Assembly (NCBI GenBank): GCA_020722405.1
Contig: DYKW01000055.1
Span: forward strand, 1 to 9,884
Length of the DNA: 9,884 nt
Direction: 5' to 3'
DNA from: Anaerolinea thermophila
GTDB taxonomy: Bacteria; Chloroflexota; Anaerolineae; Anaerolineales; DRKV01
In this document: piece by piece, positions 1-6,663 of the stretch
How positions within the stretch are numbered: the first letter of the stretch is position 1
Layout of the letters: every line of letters begins with the position of its first letter
Made by a program: the position numbers and the translations under genes
The notes under the pieces: generated by a model
What the model was told of the DNA's origin: nothing
What the model saw: the letters and a program-made list of their open reading frames with translations, nothing else
The model's database searches: none

Positions 1-1
1 A

Positions 2-43
2 TGAAAAATAATTTTCACCACCAGACATGAAAATCTATTTTCA
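2..43. promoter_or_regulatory. Two tandem 16-bp palindromes, possible operator pair
   Basis: Two copies of the perfect palindrome TGAAAA-N4-TTTTCA lie at 2-17 (centre ATAA) and 28-43 (centre TCTA), 26 bp from centre to centre. Both are preceded by A. Identical arms with different centres are what a dimeric DNA-binding protein's site would look like, so I infer an operator pair. The target is unknown: the SIMPL gene starts over 200 bp to the right, and any gene to the left lies outside the window. As RNA each copy would only form a weak AT-rich 6-bp hairpin, so a terminator is unlikely. The regulator family cannot be named from this. Confidence 0.4.
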
Positions 44-198
44 GATCAGATACTCCTTTTCGTTGTGCCGTCCGTTGGTCGAATAGTTTCTCACAAAAAC
101 GACAGCCGGACTTGATTGTACAGGCAAAAACCGCCCCCGACAAGGCTAATCAACCCAAAAATCTCACCGATGGGAACCGGTCTCCCCCGCTGGACGTT

Positions 199-204
199 TA
201 TAAT
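199..204 (+). promoter_or_regulatory. Possible -10 box for the SIMPL lipoprotein gene
   Basis: A perfect TATAAT lies at 199-204, which would place the transcript start near 211 and leave about 50 nt of leader before the ATG at 261. No convincing -35 hexamer is found 16-18 bp upstream (the region around 176-181 does not match TTGACA), so this rests on the -10 match and its position. The remaining sequence from 44 to 198 shows no gene or clear signal. Confidence 0.35.
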
Positions 205-260
205 TACGATTACCCTGATGGTGAGTCCATCCCCTACGAATGAAAGGAGTTAGAAATCCC

Positions 261-1040
261 ATGCGTACTTTTAGAATTGCCCTTCTTCCCTTGTTGGCGC
301 TTAGTCTGCTGTTGAGCGCCTGCGGCACAGCCCCTACCGCGGGCATGTTTGCCGCCCTGCCGCAACAGGCGGCCACCCCAGAACTCATTTCTGCCAACAC
401 CACACCCCCTGCGGTTAACCGCACCATTTCGGTCAGCGGCACCGGAAAAGTTACCCTAACGCCCAATATCGCCTACATTTCCATTGGCGTGCACACCGAA
501 CATAAAGATGCCAAAAACGCTGTCGACACCAATAACACCCAGAGCAATGCGCTCATCAGTGCGCTCAAGAAATCTAGCGTGGACGCCAAAGACATCCGCA
601 CTACGAATTTCAGCATTTATCCCCGTCAGAACTATAACGAGAATGGCGAACTCACCGGCATCACGTATGTGGTAGATAACACCGTGTACGTTACCGTGCG
701 CAATCTGGACAATATCGGTGCGCTGCTAAACGCAACCGTCGAAGCGGGCGCCAATAACGTCGGTGGTATCCAGTTCGATGTTTCCGACCGTAATGCGGCC
801 TATCAGGAAGCCTTGAAAGCCGCTATGGCTGACGCCCGTGCCCAGGCAGACGTACTGGCCGGTGCGGCCGGCGTTACCGTCGGGGAGGTACAGCAAATCA
901 ATGCCTCGGTAGGCTACAACCCGCCGCCTATCTATGGTGGCGCTCGAATGGACATGGCGCTGGCTGCCGAGAGTGTCCCCGTCTCTCCTGGGCAGATGGA
1001 AGTCGCGGTGACGGTCAGTGTGGTGTACGGTATCCACTAG
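261..1040 (+). CDS. SIMPL (DUF541) domain lipoprotein
   Basis: A predicted lipoprotein of 259 residues carrying a SIMPL/DUF541 domain, the family of the Brucella 26-kDa antigen BP26/OMP28. Family members are exported and form oligomeric ring or channel-like assemblies; the exact role here is unknown. The N-terminus has basic residues (R2, R5), a hydrophobic stretch and the lipobox L-S-A-C with Cys21, predicting cleavage and lipid anchoring on the outer face of the membrane. A low-complexity linker to about residue 55 is followed by the domain, which opens with ISVSGTGKV and contains the later A-x3-DAR-A-A-x2-LA helix typical of the family. I chose the ATG at 261 because AAAGGAG at 243-249 sits 11 nt upstream; an in-frame ATG at 240 lies before that site and lacks its own. 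The gene appears monocistronic, as a strong terminator follows 25 bp after the stop. Confidence 0.88.
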   Translation: MRTFRIALLPLLALSLLLSACGTAPTAGMFAALPQQAATPELISANTTPPAVNRTISVSGTGKVTLTPNIAYISIGVHTEHKDAKNAVDTNNTQSNALISALKKSSVDAKDIRTTNFSIYPRQNYNENGELTGITYVVDNTVYVTVRNLDNIGALLNATVEAGANNVGGIQFDVSDRNAAYQEALKAAMADARAQADVLAGAAGVTVGEVQQINASVGYNPPPIYGGARMDMALAAESVPVSPGQMEVAVTVSVVYGIH

Positions 1041-1065
1041 GGGTTGCGGCACCTCCATCCATAAC

Positions 1066-1102
1066 GACACCCCCCGTAAGTCCGGGGGGTGTCTGTTTTT
1101 TT
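1066..1102 (+). terminator. Intrinsic terminator after the SIMPL gene
   Basis: A perfect 11-bp GC-rich stem (1066-1076 paired with 1083-1093, core of six C against six G) with a 6-nt loop is followed by seven T at 1096-1102. There is no T-tract on the opposite strand, so it serves only the + strand gene. It also separates that gene from the converging MFS remnant. Confidence 0.93.
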
Positions 1103-1129
1103 CAGGGAGAGAACTCATCGCCGGGGGAA

Positions 1130-1480
1130 TCAGGCGCGGGCTTCCTGTTCGTTGAAATCGTAGGCCCACAATACCGGCCAACGGCGCGCAATCCAACCCA
1201 CTGCCAGGACGCAGGCCAGGCCGCCGCTCACCACGGCGAACACCGGGCCCCAAAATTGCGCCGCGACACCGGCTTCTAATTCTCCCAATTGCGGCCCACC
1301 GATGAAGAAAATCTGGTTGATGCTGACCATGCGGCCGCGCCCGTGCCCATCAAGGCAATGAAAGCTCGAAAGGATGATCGGCTGCCCGAGGATAAACCGC
1401 ACCCCATCGCGGATCGCGGCGGTACTGACGCCCTTTGGGGTGTTCGCGTGTTCCCGTTGGGTTACCGGCCCTATAGTGTC
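1130..1480 (-). pseudogene. Remnant of an MFS transporter gene (internally deleted)
   Basis: The translated - strand frame ends in a segment (GRMVSINQIFFIGGPQLGE, then LEAG, FWGPV and a hydrophobic helix) that matches the C-terminal end of MFS exporters of the EntS/MFS_3 type, where GRVSAVN-x-FIG-x3-ELG-x-ES/AG is characteristic. Before it comes a short piece resembling the start of the second half (AAIRDGVRFILGQPIIL). The four or so transmembrane helices normally between these pieces are missing, as is the whole N-terminal half, leaving about 115 codons of roughly 400. Only a GTG near 1402 could serve as a start, and no ribosome binding site is evident. It begins right after the stop of the NAD synthetase gene on the same strand. 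I read it as a decayed gene; a functional small membrane protein is less likely. Confidence 0.7.
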
Positions 1481-1484
1481 CGCA

Positions 1485-2327
1485 TTATGTCCCCCAATCG
1501 CGCGGGTAAAGAAAGTCGTAGCCGATGGTGCGGTTGCTTATCTTGGCAATGGGTGGTAGGATGCGTTTGAAGTGATTGCGGCGCACGCGCGCCACGACGG
1601 CGTGGACTAAAGGCGGCTCGAATCCGGCGGCGATGCAATCTTCTGGGCTGTAGCGTTGATCAACCAACAAGTAGAGCAATTGGTCTGCTTGCTCGTAGGT
1701 AAAGCCGAGTTCATCTTCGTCCGTCTGCCCTACCCACAAGTCCGCCGAGGGCGGCTTGGCGATGATTTCGGAGGGCACGCCCATATCGGCGGCCAGTTGG
1801 CGCACCTGGGTTTTGTACAGGTCACCTATGGGGTTAAGCGCGCAGGCCGAATCACCGTACAGGGTACTGTATCCCAGCAGGATTTCGGTCTTGTTTCCGG
1901 TGCCAATAACCAACCCACCAAAGGCCGAAGACTGATCGTAGAGCACAATCATGCGGGCGCGCGCCATGACATTCCCCTTACGGAGGTTGTCCATATCGGG
2001 GAAGCGCACAAAGAGCGGCTCGACCATCTCGGTAATCGGCACGGTGAGCGATTGCACCCCTAAGGTGTCAATCACCAATTGGGCATGTTCCAGGGATTCG
2101 GGGGAGGAAGTGTGGTAGGGCATGCGCATGGCCAGCACGTTCTGCGGCCCAAGCGCCTCGGCAGCCAAATAGCAGGCCAGCGCCGAATCAATGCCCCCGG
2201 AAAGGCCTAAGACGGCCTTGTGAAAGCCGACGCGCTCAATCTCGGTGCGGATGAAGCCGGTGAGAATTTTGCGCGCCAGGGTAGGGTTGATGTGCAAATC
2301 AACAGAGGGGGGTGTTTTGGTCATCAT
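1485..2327 (-). CDS. nadE: NAD+ synthetase, synthetase subunit
   Basis: A 280-residue NAD+ synthetase that makes NAD+ from deamido-NAD (NaAD), ATP and ammonia in the cytoplasm, the last step of NAD synthesis. It has the N-type ATP pyrophosphatase P-loop SGGIDS at residues 43-48, followed by the family segments GTGNKTE (142-148), the GDSACALNPIGDLYKTQVR region (about 158-176) and KPPSADLW further on. The length is that of the stand-alone NH3-type enzyme. The ATG at 2325-2327 overlaps the TGA of the upstream amidase gene in an ATGA arrangement. No Shine-Dalgarno is evident in front, so translation is probably coupled. The neighbour very likely supplies ammonia from glutamine, making a split version of glutamine-dependent NadE (563 residues in total, close to the fused enzyme of about 550-680). 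Identification as NadE is firm; the two-subunit working is inferred. Confidence 0.95.
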   Translation of the reverse strand: MMTKTPPSVDLHINPTLARKILTGFIRTEIERVGFHKAVLGLSGGIDSALACYLAAEALGPQNVLAMRMPYHTSSPESLEHAQLVIDTLGVQSLTVPITEMVEPLFVRFPDMDNLRKGNVMARARMIVLYDQSSAFGGLVIGTGNKTEILLGYSTLYGDSACALNPIGDLYKTQVRQLAADMGVPSEIIAKPPSADLWVGQTDEDELGFTYEQADQLLYLLVDQRYSPEDCIAAGFEPPLVHAVVARVRRNHFKRILPPIAKISNRTIGYDFLYPRDWGT

Positions 2328-3175
2328 GAGGTTTGTAAGATGCGGTTGAGTTCACGTTGCACCAGTGCGATGCGTTCGTCACGTAGTAACGGCAAACGGG
2401 CACGGGTACGGTGGATTTGACGCAGGTCTACTTCGGCCAGGGCCAGGGATTCTTCATGGTACGGACCACGCGCCAGGAGCGCCCCGTTGGGGTCGAAGAC
2501 GGTCGAACCGCCCCAAAAATTGAGGCCATCTTCGTAACCCACGCGGTTGGCATGGGCGACGAAGATGGTAAACAAACTGGCATAGGCGCGGTTGATGTGC
2601 TCCACCCAACGCGCCGACTCAAGTTGCTCTTCGCTGCCCAGACCGCGCCCTGGCGAGGCCGAAGTCAGGAGCAGCAGGTCGGCACCATCCAGCCACAGCA
2701 GGTAAGGCGGCGAGGCGTGCCAAAAATCTTCACAAATCAGCATCCCCAGGCGGCCAAAGCGGGTATCGAAAGCGCTGATACTATTCCCCCAGGCGAAAAA
2801 GCGGCCTTCATCGAACAGGCCATAGGTAGGCAGGTAGACCTTGTGGTGGACGTGCAACACCTGTCCGCGCGAGAGATAGGCTGCGGCGATGTAAAATCGC
2901 GAACGCAGATCTTCGTCCACGAAACCAACGACCAGGTCAATATCCTGACTGGCCTCCAACAACGGGCGGAAAATTGGATCGTCTCGTGTGGGACGATGGG
3001 CTACTGCGCTGGCAAGGTCTTGGAGCACATAACCGGTCAATGAGAGTTCGGGGAAAATAAGCAAGTCCGCACCGGATTTGCGGGCTTCTTTTACAAGGGC
3101 AATGTGTTTTTCTAAATTGCGCTCGACATTCCCCAAACAGGTGTTGATTTGAGCAAGGGCAATGGTGAGAGACAT
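2324..3175 (-). CDS. Nitrilase-superfamily amidase, probable glutaminase subunit of NAD synthetase
   Basis: A 283-residue carbon-nitrogen hydrolase. The Glu-Lys-Cys catalytic triad of the nitrilase superfamily is visible: Glu43 in FPELSLTGY, Lys112 in HHKVYLPTYGLFDEGRFF, and Cys148 in LICEDFWH. The wording of these motifs, especially LPTYGLFDEGRFF and ICEDFWH, is that of the N-terminal glutaminase domain of glutamine-dependent NAD+ synthetases. With the nadE gene immediately downstream (4-bp ATGA overlap, different frame), I infer that it releases ammonia from glutamine for the synthetase. The start at 3175 is supported by AAAGGA (complement of 3181-3186) 5 nt upstream. It heads the - strand unit and is divergent from the NfeD gene. 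A general amidase acting on another substrate is possible but less likely. Confidence 0.9.
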   Translation of the reverse strand: MSLTIALAQINTCLGNVERNLEKHIALVKEARKSGADLLIFPELSLTGYVLQDLASAVAHRPTRDDPIFRPLLEASQDIDLVVGFVDEDLRSRFYIAAAYLSRGQVLHVHHKVYLPTYGLFDEGRFFAWGNSISAFDTRFGRLGMLICEDFWHASPPYLLWLDGADLLLLTSASPGRGLGSEEQLESARWVEHINRAYASLFTIFVAHANRVGYEDGLNFWGGSTVFDPNGALLARGPYHEESLALAEVDLRQIHRTRARLPLLRDERIALVQRELNRILQTS

Positions 3176-3251
3176 ACGCTTCCTTTACTACAAGTTGATG
3201 GCAGAGAGATGCAACCCTGACGGCGCGAATGCGTAAAAATCAGCGAACTAT

Positions 3252-3259
3252 ATTATAAT
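3252..3259. promoter_or_regulatory. Palindromic -10 element in the divergent promoter region
   Basis: The 8-bp palindrome ATTATAAT contains TATAAT on both strands: 3254-3259 facing the NfeD gene and 3252-3257 facing the amidase/nadE genes. It lies in the 166-bp gap between the two divergent starts. The + strand transcript would start near 3266, leaving a leader of about 76 nt. Neither direction has a good -35 hexamer at 16-18 bp, so direction and strength are uncertain. Confidence 0.4.
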
Positions 3260-3341
3260 GTGTTTGCGGCTCCGCTCGCCCGACGGACACGCTACATGCA
3301 CTCCGAACGCCGAGACACTCCCTAAATTCTTGAGGTGTGGT

Positions 3342-3956
3342 ATGTTGGATCTCTTGGTAACCCCTAATGCAGCCTACGTTGTACTGATGCTTGCGATTTT
3401 TGCAATCATCACGGCTATACTGGCTCCCGGCACCGGTTTGCTGGAAATCGTTGCCCTGGCACTCCTCACCGTAGCCGGTTATCAGATGCTGCAATTGCCA
3501 CTTAATTTGTGGGCTTTGATTATCATCGCTGCGGGAGGGGTGCCACTTTACCTGGCTGTACGTCGACGCGGCCAACGCTTGTGGCCAGGCATTGCCGTGA
3601 TGCTCCTTTTCGTTGGTTCGGCATTGCTGTTCCGCAATCCACAAGGGGGAGCATTTGGCGTACAATTTGCAGTGGTCGTGGTCGTTACCGCTCTGGAAGG
3701 GAGTTTCATCTGGTTCATCATGGAAAAAACCATCGAGACGCTTTTCGCGTCTCCGGTGCATGATCTTTCTACCTTGATTGGACAGGTGGGTGAGGCACGC
3801 ACCGACATTGGCCTTGATGGTTCGGTATATGTTGGTGGCGAGTTATGGAGTGCCCGCAGCAAAACAACCATCCAGGCAGGCACACCTGTGAAGGTGGTAG
3901 GCCGTGATGGATTCTATCTGTTGGTCGAGGCGATTTCACCTGATGAGGCCCCCTAA
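3342..3956 (+). CDS. NfeD-family membrane protein without protease domain
   Basis: A 204-residue NfeD-type protein. The N-terminal two thirds is hydrophobic, with about five likely transmembrane segments (roughly 10-28, 32-50, 54-73, 80-97 and 105-126). The C-terminal part (about 143-198, LIGQVGEARTDI to FYLLVEAI) is the NfeD OB-fold domain. It resembles the second half of long NfeD proteins but lacks their ClpP-like serine protease domain. NfeD proteins act with slipins/stomatins at the membrane, and a slipin gene follows 67 bp downstream, so the pair is likely a complex for membrane organisation or quality control. I chose the ATG at 3342 because GAGG at 3332-3335 lies 6 nt upstream. An in-frame ATG at 3258 would overlap the -10 element and add 28 residues without family resemblance. 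Confidence 0.88.
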   Translation: MLDLLVTPNAAYVVLMLAIFAIITAILAPGTGLLEIVALALLTVAGYQMLQLPLNLWALIIIAAGGVPLYLAVRRRGQRLWPGIAVMLLFVGSALLFRNPQGGAFGVQFAVVVVVTALEGSFIWFIMEKTIETLFASPVHDLSTLIGQVGEARTDIGLDGSVYVGGELWSARSKTTIQAGTPVKVVGRDGFYLLVEAISPDEAP

Positions 3957-4023
3957 GCGCCTTGCCAGGGCAGTCGCCTTTGTTTTTTTCCCTGTTTTTC
4001 TAAATGTAAAAGGAGGTCGTTCC

Positions 4024-4947
4024 ATGGGTTCTTCTGCTACCGCTTTTCTTATATGTGTTGTTGGCGTGCTGATTGTGCTGGCACTGATTATGCTGATCAG
4101 CGCCATCCGCATTGTGCCTGAATACCAACGTCTGGTGGTATTTCGCCTGGGGAACTGTATTGGGTCCAAGGGGCCGGGCGTCGTGCTCTTGCTGCCCTTT
4201 GTCGATCGCGGTATTTCGGTCGATTTACGCGAGCAAGTGCGAGAAATTCCACACCAATCCGCCATCACCAAGGATAACGCTGGTATTTCCATCGATTTCA
4301 TTTGGTACTACAAAATTCTGGACCCGGTAGAAAGTGTGCTGCAAGTCGGCAACTTTGAGGCCGCGGCGCAAGGTATGGCAACCACCACCCTGCGCGCCGT
4401 AATCGGCGGCATCCAACTGGATGATGTGCTGGCCGAGCGTGAACACATCAACAACATGCTACGCACCCGACTGGATGAGGTGACTGAACGCTGGGGCGTC
4501 AAAGTGACCAATGTGGAAATTCGCGAGATCGTCCCGCCGCGTGAAATTCAAGAGGCGATGAACCGTCAGATGTCCGCCGAACGCGGCCGGCGTGCCCTGG
4601 TTACCGAATCGACCGGCCAAAAAGAGGCCGCCATCAACGTGGCAGAGGGTCAAAAACAGGCCGCCATCCTCAAGGCTGAAGGCGACAAACAAGCCGCCAT
4701 TCTCCAAGCCGAAGGTGCCCGTCAAGCACAGGTGTTACAGGCGGACGGCTATGCTGAGGCGCTCAAACACATCTTTGCTGTTGCGCAAAGCGTTGATCAA
4801 AACACGATGACGCTGCAATACTTCGAAGCACTGAAACAACTGGGCAATACGGCCTCCACCAAGTACATTTTCCCAATGGAATTCACGCACCTGTTACAGA
4901 ATTTCTCCCAGGGTTTCCAACCTCCAGCCCCACATGACGAAGGTTAA
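4024..4947 (+). CDS. Slipin, SPFH/stomatin-family membrane protein
   Basis: A 307-residue slipin. One hydrophobic segment (about residues 7-28) anchors it, and the SPFH domain follows (about 28-190, with IVPEYQRLVVFRLG near its start, LPFVDR, TKDNAGISIDFIWYYKI and the late RWGVKVTNVEIREIVPP). After it come four consecutive 11-residue repeats (residues 199-242, consensus x-K-Q-A-A-I-L-x-A-E-G), a long helical coiled coil as in flotillins, and a C-terminal segment. Family members form membrane rings or scaffolds and work with NfeD proteins. The start at 4024 is well supported by AAAGGAGGT at 4009-4017, 6 nt upstream; the reading frame is open 40 codons further up but overlaps nfeD there. The GNAT gene begins inside its last codons. 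The identification is firm; the cellular role is by family analogy. Confidence 0.93.
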   Translation: MGSSATAFLICVVGVLIVLALIMLISAIRIVPEYQRLVVFRLGNCIGSKGPGVVLLLPFVDRGISVDLREQVREIPHQSAITKDNAGISIDFIWYYKILDPVESVLQVGNFEAAAQGMATTTLRAVIGGIQLDDVLAEREHINNMLRTRLDEVTERWGVKVTNVEIREIVPPREIQEAMNRQMSAERGRRALVTESTGQKEAAINVAEGQKQAAILKAEGDKQAAILQAEGARQAQVLQADGYAEALKHIFAVAQSVDQNTMTLQYFEALKQLGNTASTKYIFPMEFTHLLQNFSQGFQPPAPHDEG

Positions 4948-5467
4948 TTCCAACGCTGTTCCTGATATTCAATCTATTCCAGGCAGTCTGGCCAGCATTA
5001 TGCCGGCTGCCTGGAATGATTTCAGAGCCATACAGCATTTAGAACACGTGTGTTTTCCTCAGGATGCCTGGCCAATGTGGGACATTCTGGCTGTGCTCAC
5101 CTTGCCGGCCGTGGTACGCTTGAAAGCAGTCGTTGATGGTAAGGTGGTCGGCTTTGTCGCTGCCGACGTTCGTCAGAAAGACGACCTGGCCTGGATTGCG
5201 ACCATTGGGGTACTGCCATCTTATCGCCACCAGGGCATTGGCAGGGCACTACTAGCCACGTGCGAATCTTACCTGGACGTGACTAGAATCCGGCTCAGCG
5301 TACGCTTATCCAACATTGGTGCCCAAACGTTGTATCGTCAAATGGGGTACTATCGTGTGGATTTATGGCCTGCCTACTATAAGGGGGGAGAAGACGCGCT
5401 TGTGATGGAGAAAAAACCGCACCGCTACGACACCCACTTTCTTTTGGGTGAACCATATAGAGGCTAG
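4934..5467 (+). CDS. GNAT-family N-acetyltransferase (RimI-like)
   Basis: A 177-residue GNAT acetyltransferase, transferring acetyl from acetyl-CoA to an amine, possibly a protein N-terminus. The acetyl-CoA pyrophosphate-binding motif is RHQGIGRALL at residues 98-107 (R/Q-x-x-G-x-G/A), preceded by the strand IATIGVLPSYR and followed by LSVRLSNIGAQTLYRQMGYY, the usual motif B region of RimI-type enzymes (N127, Y134). About 25 N-terminal residues precede the domain. The ATG at 4934 overlaps the slipin gene by 14 bp and has no strong ribosome binding site; the ATG at 5000 (Met23) is an alternative start that would keep the domain. Its stop lies 8 bp before the RNase D start. The substrate cannot be told from sequence, and I do not assign rimI because many paralogues look alike. 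Confidence 0.85.
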   Translation: MTKVNSNAVPDIQSIPGSLASIMPAAWNDFRAIQHLEHVCFPQDAWPMWDILAVLTLPAVVRLKAVVDGKVVGFVAADVRQKDDLAWIATIGVLPSYRHQGIGRALLATCESYLDVTRIRLSVRLSNIGAQTLYRQMGYYRVDLWPAYYKGGEDALVMEKKPHRYDTHFLLGEPYRG

Positions 5468-5475
5468 AAATATTC

Positions 5476-6630
5476 GTGGAAGAAAGCATTTTATTATTAT
5501 CCCCCACTTGGATAGACACACCCGAAAAATTGAATATTCTGGTGAAAGACCTTTCCCAAGAGCCAATGATTGCTGTCGATACTGAATCAAACAGCCTGTA
5601 TGCCTATCAAGAACAGGTATGTTTGTTGCAGTTTTCTACCCCTCACAACGATTATCTGGTAGACCCGCTAGCGCTGGAAAGCCTGGCGCCGCTGGAAAAG
5701 ATTTTTTCTGCCCCACATATCGAAAAGGTGTTCCATGCTGCCGAGTACGACTTGATTTGCCTACAACGCGATTTTGGCTTTTCATTCGAAAATCTGTTCG
5801 ATACGATGTGGGCAGCACGCATTCTAGGGTATAAGCACATTGGTTTGGGTGCCTTGCTAGGTCAATATTTTGGCATTCATCCAGATAAACGCTACCAACG
5901 GGCTAATTGGGGTAAGCGTCCTCTGCCGGCAGAGCAATTGCAGTACGCCCAACTGGATACGCACTATCTGATTCCTCTGAGAAATATCTTGTATCAAGAA
6001 TTAAAATCCAGCCCATTTTGGGAACTTTCCAGGGAGGATTTTAAGCGTTTTTGCCGCCTGAATGGCACTATTGCACAAAACACCCCGCCGTGTTGGCAGC
6101 AAATCCACCATGCTTATGACCTTTCACCAAGACAACTGGCTGTTTTACAAAAATTGTGTGAATACCGCGATCAACTTGCTCAACAGAAAAACTTGCCCTT
6201 ATTCAAGGTGTTGAGCAACAAAACACTATTGCAAATTGCTGAAAATATGCCCAGCGATTTCAACGGCTTGCAAGCGGCCGGCGTGAGCCAGGGACAGATT
6301 CGCCGCTGTGGGCAAGGCCTGCTTCGAGCCATTCAAAGCGGACAGCGCGCCCCGGCACTGTACTCGCCGGTTACCTCCCCACCCGATGCAGCGTATTTGG
6401 AGCGATTGGATGCCCTGCAGCACTGGCGTAAAATTACTGCACGCGGGCTAAATACAGAATCGGATATCGTGCTGCCACGCACCACCATGGAGAAAATTGC
6501 AGCCCAGAATCCAACCACTCCAGATGCCCTCCGCAAAGTCATGGCTGCTGTCCCCTGGCGGTATGAAAAATTCGGCGAGGATATCTTACATCTTTTGAGA
6601 GGCTGGCAGCCTGCCTCTAACGGCAAGTGA
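5476..6630 (+). CDS. rnd: Ribonuclease D
   Basis: A 384-residue 3'-5' exoribonuclease of the DEDDy type, close in length to E. coli RNase D (375). The exonuclease motifs are visible: Exo I Asp35 and Glu37 in VDTES, Exo II Asp92 in HAAEYDLICL, and Exo III Tyr157 and Asp161 in YAQLDTHYL. A first HRDC domain covers about 218-290 and a second helical HRDC-like domain about 310-382. The enzyme trims 3' ends of tRNA precursors and other stable RNAs in the cytoplasm. The start is GTG at 5476, 8 bp after the GNAT stop; AGAGG at 5459-5463 is a weak, distant ribosome binding site, so translation may be coupled. The next in-frame ATG (5566) would cut into Exo I and is unlikely. A beta-CASP ribonuclease gene follows 33 bp downstream. 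Confidence 0.94.
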   Translation: MEESILLLSPTWIDTPEKLNILVKDLSQEPMIAVDTESNSLYAYQEQVCLLQFSTPHNDYLVDPLALESLAPLEKIFSAPHIEKVFHAAEYDLICLQRDFGFSFENLFDTMWAARILGYKHIGLGALLGQYFGIHPDKRYQRANWGKRPLPAEQLQYAQLDTHYLIPLRNILYQELKSSPFWELSREDFKRFCRLNGTIAQNTPPCWQQIHHAYDLSPRQLAVLQKLCEYRDQLAQQKNLPLFKVLSNKTLLQIAENMPSDFNGLQAAGVSQGQIRRCGQGLLRAIQSGQRAPALYSPVTSPPDAAYLERLDALQHWRKITARGLNTESDIVLPRTTMEKIAAQNPTTPDALRKVMAAVPWRYEKFGEDILHLLRGWQPASNGK

Positions 6631-6663
6631 AGACCAGCGTTTGATCCAGGAAGGAGTGTTATC

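Noticed and set aside
164..466. 100-codon - strand frame opposite the SIMPL gene start
   Set aside because: It lies mostly antisense to the signal peptide and linker of a well-supported lipoprotein gene, has no ribosome binding site and no recognisable domain.
2411..3043. 210-codon + strand frame opposite the amidase gene
   Set aside because: Long only because of the codon bias of the real gene on the other strand; the amidase has the full catalytic triad and a ribosome binding site.
3240..3761. 173-codon - strand frame opposite the NfeD gene
   Set aside because: Composition is unlike a protein domain and the opposite strand has a clear membrane protein with an NfeD domain.
3962..3989. T7 run after a small TGCC/GGCA inverted repeat between nfeD and slipin genes
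   Set aside because: The stem is only 4 bp with a 2-nt loop, too weak for an intrinsic terminator; the two genes are more likely co-transcribed.
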